From Cytospora piceicola (lineage: Eukaryota > Ascomycota > Sordariomycetes > Diaporthales > Cytosporaceae): a stretch of DNA of 64,000 bases. Shown piece by piece: positions 40,281-49,309 of the stretch. The translations under genes and the position numbers were made by a program. The notes below the pieces were generated by a model. The model was not told the origin of the DNA, ran no database searches, and saw only the letters and a list, made by a program, of their open reading frames with translations. Numbering within the stretch: position 1 is the first letter of the stretch; each line of letters starts with the position of its first letter. The stretch is taken from positions 1 to 64,000 of the forward strand of contig JALQBC010000070.1 of NCBI GenBank assembly GCA_023375675.1. The letters are read 5' to 3'.

Positions 40281-40596
40281 AATAATGCCTTCTGTTAGGA
40301 AGGTTAATGTTTGTTTTACAAGGCGGGCGAGTATAATAGAAAATTGTTGCCCTTGAGATTGTGCTACCTGTTTTTGATTCTGATTAGCTCTGAATTACAA
40401 TTATGCTGATTCGCTGCAGCATCCGTCTAGAGGATCTGATTGGCTGTGAAAAGCAGTGATTTTAGCCGTCGAACGGCTAAGAGAACTAGAGATTATAAGA
40501 CCTTTTAATGCCTGCCGGAAGACTTACAGTCATTTTAAGCCTACGATAAGGCCGATTACGATAAGGCCTACGATAAGGCCGTTTATAGAAGACCTT
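40281..40596. other. Short stretch not altered by RIP, with an 18-22 bp tandem repeat
   Basis: About 200 bp (40287-40490) with normal CA/TG content between RIP-altered blocks. It contains a perfect-looking hairpin, GCCTTCTGTTAGGAAGG, at 40287-40303. At 40541-40586 the motif CCTACGATAAGGCC is repeated three times with a variant. No gene is visible. Confidence 0.5.
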
Positions 40597-41292
40597 AGAT
40601 TCGAACTAAAATACACGCTCGAGTTTTAATCCGATTAAAATAAACTTACCTAAATCTGAATCTGTAGAAAAAGGGCTATTAAACGGTATATTTAATTAAA
40701 TCGTAGCCGTTAAGGTAAGCTTAGTATTAAAGCTAATAGTTCTAATTCTGTAAGTTCTTAAGGTTCTTAACCCGAACCCTAGCCCTTCCCTCTCTTCTTC
40801 TTTACCGAAGGCTTATATAAGCCTTTAGATTCGAACTAAGATGCATGCTCGAGTTTTAATCCGATTAAAACGTAGTTATCTAAATCTGAATCTATAGAAA
40901 AAGGGCTATTAAACGGTATATTTAATTAGATTGTAGCCCTTAAGGTAGGCTTACTATTAAAGCTAATAGCTCTAATTCCTTACGTTTCTTAAGTTTCTTA
41001 GGTTCTTAACCCGAACCCTAGCCTTTCCCTTCCTTTTTACTTACCTAGGCCTTTAGATTCGAACTAAGATGTACGCTCGAGTTTTAATCCGATTAAAATA
41101 AACTTACCTAAATCTGAATCTGTAAAACAAGGGCTATTAAACGGTATATTTAATAAAATCGTAGCCCTAAAGGTAAGCTTACTATTAAAGCTAATAGGTT
41201 TAATTCTCTAGGTTCTTAAAGTTCTTAACCCGAACCTTAGACTTTCCTTTTCTTTTTCTTTACCGAAGGCTTATATAAGCCTTTAGATTCGA
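40597..41292 (+). repeat. Satellite of about 229 bp, three copies plus a truncated fourth
   Basis: AGATTCGAACTAAG begins at 40597, 40827, 41055 and (as AGATTCGAATTAAG) 41285. Each full copy continues with CTCGAGTTTTAATCCGATTA, GGGCTATTAAACGG and TTCTTAACCCGAACC. The fourth copy stops after AATTAAG and turns straight into the GTAA-type array. Confidence 0.85.
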
Positions 41293-41294
41293 AT

Positions 41295-41328
<34 letters not shown>

Positions 41329-41342
41329 GGTATATAAGTAAA

Positions 41343-41376
<34 letters not shown>

Positions 41377-41594
41377 TATAAGTAGGTTAGCTAATAGATT
41401 AGTTAGTAAAGTAGCTAGTAAGTTAGTTAGTTAATAATTAAGTTAATAACTTAATAAGTAAGTAAGTAAGTATATATGTATATAAGTAAATACGTAAGTA
41501 AATAAGTAAGTAAATAAGTAAGTTAACTAATAGGTTAGTTAATAAGTTAGCTAGTAAGTTAGTAAGTAAGTAAGTAAGTAGGTAGGTAAGTAAA

Positions 41595-41636
<42 letters not shown>

Positions 41637-41771
41637 CGTAAGTAAATACGTAAGTAAATACGTAAGTAAATAAGAAAGTAAATAAGTAAGTTAACTAATA
41701 AGTTAGTTAATAAGTTAGCTAGTAAGTTAGTAAGTAAGTAAGTAAGTAGGTAGGTAAGTAAATAAGTAAAA

Positions 41772-41804
<33 letters not shown>

Positions 41805-41910
41805 GGTAGGTAGATTAGTTAGTAGGTTAACTAGTTAATTATTAAGTAAGTTAGTAAATAAATATATAAGTAAGTAAGAAGGTAAGTAAGTAAGTAACTA
41901 AGTAAGTAAA

Positions 41911-41950
<40 letters not shown>

Positions 41951-43497
41951 TAAGTAGATAAGTAAGTAAATAAGCTATTTAGTAAGTTAGCTATTAAGTA
42001 AGTAAGTAAGTAGGTAAGTAAGTAAGTAAGTAAGTAGGTAAGTTAGTAAGTTAGTTACTTAATAACTAAGCTACTAAATATATAAATAAGTAAATAGGTA
42101 AGTAAAGAAGTAGGTAAATATATAATTAAGTTAGCTAGTAAATTAGATATTAAATTAATTAGTAAATAAGTAAATACCTAAGTAAATAACTAAGTAAATA
42201 ACTAAGTAAGTAAATATATAGGTAGGTTAGCTAATATATTAGCTAGTAGGGTAGCTAGTTAGTTAGCTAGTTAATTAATATATTAGCTATTAAGTAAGTA
42301 AGTAAGTAAGTTAGTTAGTAAGTTAGCTAGTAAGTAAATTCGTTATTAAATAAGTAAGTAAGTAAGTAAGTAGGTTAGTAAGTTAGCTAGTAAGTAAATT
42401 CGCTATTAAATAACTAAGTAAGTAAGTAAGTAAGTAAGTAGGTAAGTAAGTAAGTAGGTAAGTAAGTATATAAGCTATTTAGTAAGTTAACTATTAACTA
42501 AGTAAGTAAGTAGGTAGGTAAGTAAGTAAGTAAGTTAGCTAGTAAAGTAGTTAGTAAAGTAGCTAGTAATTTAAGTATTTAATATTTAAATAAGTAAGTA
42601 AGTTAGTTAGTTAATAAGGTAGCTAGTAAGTAAATTCGCTATTAAATAACTAAGTAAGTAAGTAAGTAAGTAAGTAGGTAAGTAAGTATATAAGCTATTT
42701 AGTAAGTTAACTATTAACTAAGTAAGTAAGTAAGTAGGTAAGTAAGTTAGTTAGTTAGTAAGTTAGCTAGTAAGTTAGTTAGTAGCTTAGCTAATAAGTT
42801 AGCTAGTAAAGTAGTTAATAAAGTAGCTAGTAATTTAGTTATTTAATTATTAAGTAATTAATTAATTAAGTAACTAAGTAGGTTAGTTAGTTAGTAAGTA
42901 AGTAAGTAAGTAAGTAAGTTAGCTAGTAAAGTAGTTAGTAAAGTAGCTAGTAATTTAAGTATTTAATATTTAAATAAGTAAGTAAGTTAGTTAGTTAATA
43001 AGGTAGCTAGTAAGTAAATTCGCTATTAAATAAGTAAATAAGTAAGTAGGTAAGTAAGTACGTAAGCTATTTAGTAAGTTAACTATTAATTAAGTAAGTA
43101 AGTAAGTAAGTAAGTAGGTAAGTAAGTTAGCTATTAAGTTAGCTAGTAAGTTAGCTAGTAAGTTAGCTAGTAAGTAAATTAGCTATTAAGTAAGTAAATA
43201 AGTAAGTAAATAAGCTATTTAGTAAGTTAGCTATTAAGTAAGTAAGTAAGTAAGTAAATAAGTAAGTAAGTAAGTAAGTAGGTAAACTAGTAAGTTAGCT
43301 AGTAAGTTAGCTAGTAAGTTAGTTAGTAAGTTAGCTAGTTAGTTAGCTAGCTAATTATAAAGTAATTAAGTAAGTAGGTTAGTTAGTAAGTTAGTTAATA
43401 AGTTAGTTAATAAGTTAGTTAATAAGTTATTTAGTAAGTTAGCTAGTATATAAATTCGCTATTAAATAAGTAAATAAGTAAGTAAGTAAGTAAGTAG

Positions 43498-43532
<35 letters not shown>

Positions 43533-44220
43533 GGTTAGTAAGTAAGTAAGTAGGTTAGTAAGTTAACTAGTAAGTAAATTCGCTATTAAATAAGTAAAGA
43601 AGTAAGTAGGTAGGTAAGTAAGTAAGTAAGTAAGTAGGTAAGTAACTTCGCTATTAAATAAGTAAATAAGTAATTAAATAAGTAAGTAAGTAAGTAAGTA
43701 GGTAGGTAAGTAAGTAGGTAAGTAAGTAAGCTAGTTCGCTAGTAAATTAGCTATTAAGTAAGTTAGCTATTAAGTAAGTTAATAAGTAAGTAAGTAGATA
43801 AGTAAGTAAGTTAGTCAGCTAGTAATTTAGCTAGTAAGTTAGCTAGTAAGTTATATAGTAAGTTAGTTAGTTAATAACTAAGCTATTAACTAAATAAATA
43901 AATAAATAAGTAAGTAAGTAGGTTAACTAGTAAATTAGCTATTAAATTAACTAGTAAGTAAGTAGGTAATTAAGTAAGTAGGTAATTAAGTAAGTAGGTA
44001 AATAAGTAGGTTAGCTAATATATTAGCTATTAAATTAACTAGTAAGTAAGTAGGTAATTAAGTAAGTAGGTAAATAAGTAGGTTAGCTAATATATTAGCT
44101 ATTAAAGTAGCTAATAAGCTAGTTACTTAGTTATTAAGTAAGTAAGTTAATAAGTAAGTAAGTTAGTAAGTAAGTAAATATATAAATTAGCTAATAAAGT
44201 AGTTAGTTATAAAGTAAATA
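41293..44220 (+). repeat. Tetranucleotide GTAA-type array 2 (2.9 kb)
   Basis: The same 4-bp-period composition as array 1 but more than three times longer. It contains higher-order repeats: segments such as AAATTCGCTATTAAATAAG, and TAAGCTATTTAGTAAGTTA followed by CTATTAACTAAG, recur every few hundred bp, for example near 42340, 42400, 42640, 43015 and 43570. It ends at cassette copy 2. Confidence 0.9.
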
Positions 44221-44404
44221 AATAAATATTTCGCTGCTTAAGGCTGCGGAGGAGACGATAGAGTAACGCCCGAAGGGCGTTACTCTATCGGATCCGGAGC
44301 AGCTTAAGCGGCGTATCTAACTACCTAACTAAATAGCTATTAAATTTCCGATCCTTCCTAACGGAAGGCCTTCTCGGCAGGCGGTCCTACTGCCGTTCCC
44401 CAGT
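44221..44404 (+). repeat. GC-rich palindromic cassette, copy 2
   Basis: Same orientation and structure as 19144-19311. The 16-bp inner stem, its GAA loop and the CCTTCC/GGAAGG hairpin are unchanged. Differences are single C/T or G/A transitions (for example CGCTGC for CGCCGC, ACTGCC for ACCGCC) and a spacer 16 nt longer between domains A and B. As in copy 1, a GTAA-type array lies immediately upstream and a gene island downstream. Confidence 0.9.
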
Positions 44405-46395
44405 AAGTAGTAAAATAAAGGCTTAATAGCTAATATATATTATCTGTTAGTATTTAGCCGTTTTATAGACGTAAATTATTATCGGCTAACAGGCTGTTAG
44501 TATACGGACGTTTTATAGGTAAAAAAGACTAACCGTATAACCGCTAAATAAGATAGAGCTTACGTATATAAAGGAATGATGTATGTATATCGGGTAGCGT
44601 AGCTGACAAGTAGTTGGGCTTCCTTACGTATTTGAATTGGTCATATGGTTGGTCAAGTGGTGATGTGTGGTTCTTGGGTGGTGGTGGTGTAGTAAACCAA
44701 AACCAGAAAAAGTAGCAAGGGGCGCGCTGCTGTGGATCAATCACCTACAGTATTACAGCACGCTCACTCCCTGTCAGCCTGTAAACTCACCCACTACAGC
44801 ACAAAGCGGCACCTGAAGTAACGTGCAATTGTAACCTACCTACATACACACCCTTGTCGCTATACGCACCGTCCCTCCTCGGTGTAAACCACCTGCCGGT
44901 ATAAGTAACCACGACATTTCACCTCAACAGAAATACATGACCAAGGCCCCAAAAATCGGAAAACCAAGGAGGTTCGATAGGCACGGTTAAGAGGGTCTCG
45001 AAATGGTTTTTTCCACCGCGATTGGAGACCATCTTTGCCCCTTCCCCGGCAAGGGCGTCGGATCATCTACTTGTCGCGCAGAAGCAGATACAGCCCTCTG
45101 GCTATATAATTATCGCGTATGTTCTTGCTCAGAATTATATCCTAGATCCATCCCCGGTGGTCTCGTGGCCCTACGACGGTTGTGTCGTTGCTATGCTGGC
45201 CGTGTGCTCGTCGGGTCTGTCTTCTTACACATAGCAAGTGGCAGTTTACTGACACACGGTACATAGCTCTCGGCGACTTGTCAGCTGTTATATCTTAGGA
45301 TATCTCCCAACTATCTACATATCCCCCCTATCTTTAGCTGTTAGTCGAGTCTTCTCGTTAAGGCGCATCGAGTCATCCAAGTTATTCATAACTTTTCCTA
45401 TGCTTGTCTTGCGGCATGTCGCCCTACAGAGAGGCGCCCCTCGTAGAAGATACATTGCCGCATTGTGAGTGCCACGGCTGACCTACAAGTATGAAAATAA
45501 GCTTGTTAGATGCGTGGCATCTCGGTCCTTCAGTATGGACTTGTCCGGGCATAATAAATTGTAGTCGTTGTTTTGGTCCTGCTGCCCCGGATTAGTCAGT
45601 GTCGTCTCGATGCCAATATTGACAATGCATCGATCAATGTACAATGTACAAGGTACAAAGCACCTCATCAACAGTCCGGTTTAGTGTGACTGCTTAGCCT
45701 CGGGTATCTACTACAGTACCTAGGTAATGTTTGATTGGTTGCCGAGAGAGGGACAGGCCGACAACTTACCACGCAGCTGGCAACTGTCAGCTGTCAGCTG
45801 TCAGCTGTTTTGTATGGCGCCCTTTTGGCCCCTCCTGCAGGGCTTAGTGCAGGGCTTAGTGGGTTGGGTGCCTATTCCACCTGGTGTTCTAGGCGCTTTA
45901 GGCGTTCCAGAATGCCCTGCTAGTGCGCTAGGCTGCCCACTACGGGCTTCAATATTCCAGGGTCTGCGCTATAGTTTACCTAGGTGCAGGTGATTACGTA
46001 CTGTGGTAGGTACTTGCTGTAGGTGCCGACGCCAGTATGTACAACCCGATAATCAATCCAGACTTGACCGCAAGCGGCGATACAACACAACACAATACAC
46101 TCCCACACACGCACTTTCTCTCTCTGCTCCATCTGTCTCTTTTCTTTGTGTACTATGGTACTTGTATGAAAGATGACCTGGTCCATTCTATTCGGTCTGT
46201 CCCGTACTTGTCATGAATCCGGCTCGTCCATAGCCTCTCGGTCTCTAACCAACCAACTAAATGAACCAACCGTACATGCCATAGCTCAATCACGGATATC
46301 GTCGATATTCCTCAACCATCCAGTCCCCGACGAGGCAATAGAACGCCATAGTGTGGAGCCGCAATATACCGGAATCATACGCGACGATCGAACCA
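44405..46395. other. Gene-poor spacer at the start of the second gene island
   Basis: 44405-44540 is still AT-rich and partly RIP-like; from there on base composition is normal. Only short overlapping open frames are present, none with recognisable features. Small direct repeats occur near 45783-45807 (three copies of TCAGCTG at 7-bp spacing) and 45839-45858 (CAGGGCTTAGTG twice). The last few hundred bases probably hold the promoter of the next gene. Confidence 0.4.
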
Positions 46396-46965
46396 ATGGC
46401 TAGTGCGGGTGATCCCTCGAGAAGGAACCCACCACGCAGGGCACGTCCGTCATGGGCTAACCGCGGAGGTGTGGGTAGTAGTGCAGGTGGTCGAGGAATA
46501 ACAAGAGGAGGAATAACGAGAAATCTTGCGTCAAGAGGGAGAGGCAGAGGACAAGCCAGGGGACGAACCAGAGCCGTCATGGATAGAAGCATGGGCAACC
46601 AACGAGGAGGAAGAGGTAGAAATGCTGATGCAGGTGCGGTTGCAGGCCCCGTGGCTGCTCCACTGCCTCCTTCTCCTCCTCCTTCTCCTCCTCCTCCTCC
46701 TCCTCCTCCTCCTCCTCCTCCTCCGCCTCCGCCTCCGCCTCCAGAAGCCCATCCAGAAGTACGGTTACCGTACAGGATCGTTCGAGTTCCCATCACTAAG
46801 ACTCGTCGAGGTCGAGGGACAACCTGGCGGCAAAGACTAGGGAGATGTCTTGGACGCGTGCAGCAGCAGCTGTTCCCACCCGAAGCGAGTGCAGACCTTG
46901 GTGTTGGAAACACCTTGTCAGCTGTGGTCAATATATGTGTCGTCCAAGAAGGCGCTGTTCCTTGA
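46396..46965 (+). CDS. RGG- and proline-rich hypothetical protein, 189 aa
   Basis: The first ATG of the frame, in the context CCAATGGCT, is chosen as start; the frame is open further upstream but without ATG. Residues 15-85 are rich in Arg and Gly with several RG/RGG-type motifs (GRGRGQARGR, RGGRGRN), usual in RNA-binding or phase-separating proteins. Residues 95-116 are a poly-proline run from a (CCT)n microsatellite, followed by a basic segment with TKTRRGRGTTWRQRLGR. There is no catalytic domain, signal peptide or membrane segment. The opposite strand is also open across the repeat (poly-Gly), so the coding strand is a judgement based on start context and composition. The next gene, at 47485, lies on the same strand. 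Confidence 0.45.
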   Translation: MASAGDPSRRNPPRRARPSWANRGGVGSSAGGRGITRGGITRNLASRGRGRGQARGRTRAVMDRSMGNQRGGRGRNADAGAVAGPVAAPLPPSPPPSPPPPPPPPPPPPPPPPPPPEAHPEVRLPYRIVRVPITKTRRGRGTTWRQRLGRCLGRVQQQLFPPEASADLGVGNTLSAVVNICVVQEGAVP

Positions 46966-47484
46966 GATATCAGGTTGCCTGCCAGTCCTAATGCCATTTG
47001 TTTGGCTGGTGAGAGCTGATGCCCTTGGAGACAATCCTGTACGATGAGGCCTCGAGACATGTTTTGGGGTCTGGAAGGGGAAATGAGGTGCTTACAGTAT
47101 CGGTGACAGATGACAGAGACAGAGACAGAGGCGAGAGAGATGAGTCAGGAAGCCCGGCAGGAAATCAGGAAGTCAGGCACTGGCTGGCATGCGACGGAAC
47201 AGAACGGACAGGAACAAAGGCAGCTTTTTGGTGACCTTGGTTTTCTTTTCCAGTGCCTCCAGTTACATACAGTCTCACCAGTCGATCCGAGTCTATTGAT
47301 CCGAGTCTTTTTGTCCGAGTCTTTTGATCCGAGTCTCTTGATCCGAGTCTATTGATTCGAGTCTTTTGATTTGAGTTCGATACCATTCGACACGACACGA
47401 CACGTCACGAAACAACACTGAGCAACCCTCACCTCAACTCGCGATACCACCACCACCACTACACATACACGCACTATTCAAGCA
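46966..47484. other. Intergenic region and 5' leader of the 47485 gene
   Basis: Contains a 14-bp minisatellite (47284-47381), and short CACGA and CCACCA runs just before the next start codon. No gene is supported. Confidence 0.4.
47284..47381 (+). repeat. 14-bp minisatellite GATCCGAGTCTNTT
   Basis: Seven units: five close to GATCCGAGTCTATT or GATCCGAGTCTTTT (13-15 bp each), then two degenerate units GATTCGAGTCTTTT and GATTTGAGTTCG. It lies about 100 bp upstream of the start codon of the next gene and could be in its promoter or leader. Confidence 0.85.
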
Positions 47485-48791
47485 ATGGCCAAGAGTGAGG
47501 GCAGCCTCAAGGGCAGCAGAGCCAAAAAGGTCTCCCGCTTCCTGCGCGCCCGACAGGTCCTACGCGTATCTCGTCTGCAACCTCGCCCAACCTGGGCTGA
47601 ATCCATAACCCAAGCCGACATCAACATCGCCAAGAGATGGATCGCGGTGCTGAACGCCGGATTCAGTGAGGACGTGGATAGGCAGGGCGAGAACCAGGAC
47701 GTGAATGATGAGGAACTCTGGCCACCTAGATGGGAGACGGGGAAAAGGAGCCTTTCAAGGAGCCTGGGTTACCTCCGGAAGGACTGGATGGTAGCTCTCG
47801 AGACCTTAGAGCTCCAATACAGATGCCGTCTTTCCTCAGAGGGTGGGGAGGAGGAGAAGCACCTCGGCAGCGTTCATGACACTGATGGTGGTAGTGAAGG
47901 TGGTGAGATTTCTTCCGTCTTTTCTTCCTTATTTTTGTTTTTCTGGCACTCTGCAGCCACACCCCCGTATCGGCACACCATCCTACATGCACAAACGCTA
48001 ACCTCCAATGATTTCCCGGTGCAGACGCAGGCAAAGACGCAAACGCAGGCACCGGTACAAACACCTCCTCAGGCCCAAGGACCGGACCGGACACTCAGAT
48101 CGACCACATCCGCGGCCAACTCAACGAGGACAAGCCTGAAATCATTCATGGTCCTCAAGCTCAAGCTCAAGCTCACCCCAGCTTCCAAACACAAACACAG
48201 ACCAAGTCGTTTTTGACGACTTCTCCTCGCCCACTTTGGTCAGCCACTGTCACTTCAAACACTACGAACACTACGAACACTACAGACACTAGTAACATCA
48301 CCGGCCCGTCCACTCCAGCGTCCCCTCTTGCCATCGTTTGTATCGAGAACGACAAAGACAAGCCCAGCGACGACACCACCGTGGCGAACAACACAACGCT
48401 GCCACCACTTACCGCGTCCTATCAAGCAGCAGCAGCAAAGCCAACATCCGGAACGAAGATGATCCCCGCCGTGCCTAGGAGGAGCCCTGAACCTGCTGAT
48501 GCTGATGCTGATGCTGATGACGATGAAGACCCGCCCTCAAGACCGATGCCCGGCCGACAACAAGAACAACATCAACAATGTCAACACAGTCAACACAGTC
48601 AAGAAGAAGAACGAGTTCTGAAACAGCGAGAGGAAGAGGCAACACTGCGGCAGGTGGATGACCTCCGCGCGGACAGGCGCCTTCTGACCAAGTTTTTGCG
48701 CAAGCATAATAAGGGCAAGGGTAAGAACAAGGGCAAGGAAAGGGGCACAGGAATAGACCCCAAGTTGGTGGAGGAAGAGCATGGGGAGTAG
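47485..48791 (+). CDS. Low-complexity hypothetical protein, 394 aa, two exons
   Basis: Exon 1 is 47485-47902 and exon 2 48025-48791. The 122-nt intron 47903-48024 has donor GTGAGA, a branch-like GCTAAC near 47997 and acceptor GTGCAG. Splicing (phase 1) joins two good frames, while reading through gives an unlikely Phe/Leu-rich stretch. Residues 1-139 form a basic, partly helical region (RAKKVSRFLRARQVLRVSRL, then an Ile/Ala/Trp-containing helix near 40-60). The middle is Thr/Gln/Ser-rich with QAQAQA and TNTTNTTN repeats. The C-terminal 70 residues are charged, begin with EEERVLKQREEEATLRQVDD and end in a Lys/Gly run (KGKGKNKGKERG), suggesting a short coiled coil and nucleic-acid affinity. No family is recognised. 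Its 3' end faces that of the kinesin gene. Confidence 0.7.
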
Positions 48792-49309
48792 AGGTGATAG
48801 ATTTGTTCTGGCCCCTACGAAGATGGAACCGAAGAAACCACAAAGTCACGAGAAATATGCCATCTTGTGAGTATCTCTCGATACATATAACCCCAATTCT
48901 TGCAGAAATAATCACTAACAAGAGCACATAAGACAGAGAGTGTTTGTCAGCATGGATGCATGTGTGTTGATGTAAATAGAACAGGATGGGATGGTGAGAT
49001 GGGTAAGACGGGCAGTTGTTTGACAATTTCAGAGATGAAGACAAGCAAAAAAGCATACCAATGCGTATGAATGAGTATCAAACAGACATCAGCCAATATC
49101 TATCTCCCCTTCCAGATGTTCCTCTCACGGAGACATACAGTTCAAGTTCCCGTTCGTAACGGTCTCGACATCCAGACCAAGCATGGGATATGGGTTGCCT
49201 TTCCATACATAGTCGTGAGATGCAAAACAAGCCGGCCACCAACGACCAGCCCAGCCTTGGGCATACGTGAACCGGATCATGATTAATAGGGAGGATGAGC
49301 GTTGAGTGA
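48792..49309. other. Convergent intergenic region
   Basis: Lies between the 3' ends of the plus-strand 394-aa gene and the minus-strand kinesin gene, so it should hold both 3' UTRs and polyadenylation sites. No gene is seen. A repeat of TGATCAG at 49306-49324 overlaps the kinesin stop codon. Confidence 0.5.

Noticed and set aside
40770..41035. CCCGAACCCTAGCC motifs as interstitial telomere repeats
   Set aside because: They occur once per 229-bp satellite copy and are not tandem CCCTAA; resemblance is short and part of the satellite.
46290..47060. Minus-strand open frame of 256 codons with a long poly-Gly run
   Set aside because: It mirrors the plus-strand proline-rich gene through the same trinucleotide repeat, has no domain, and its composition is what the complement of an RGG/Pro-rich coding sequence gives.
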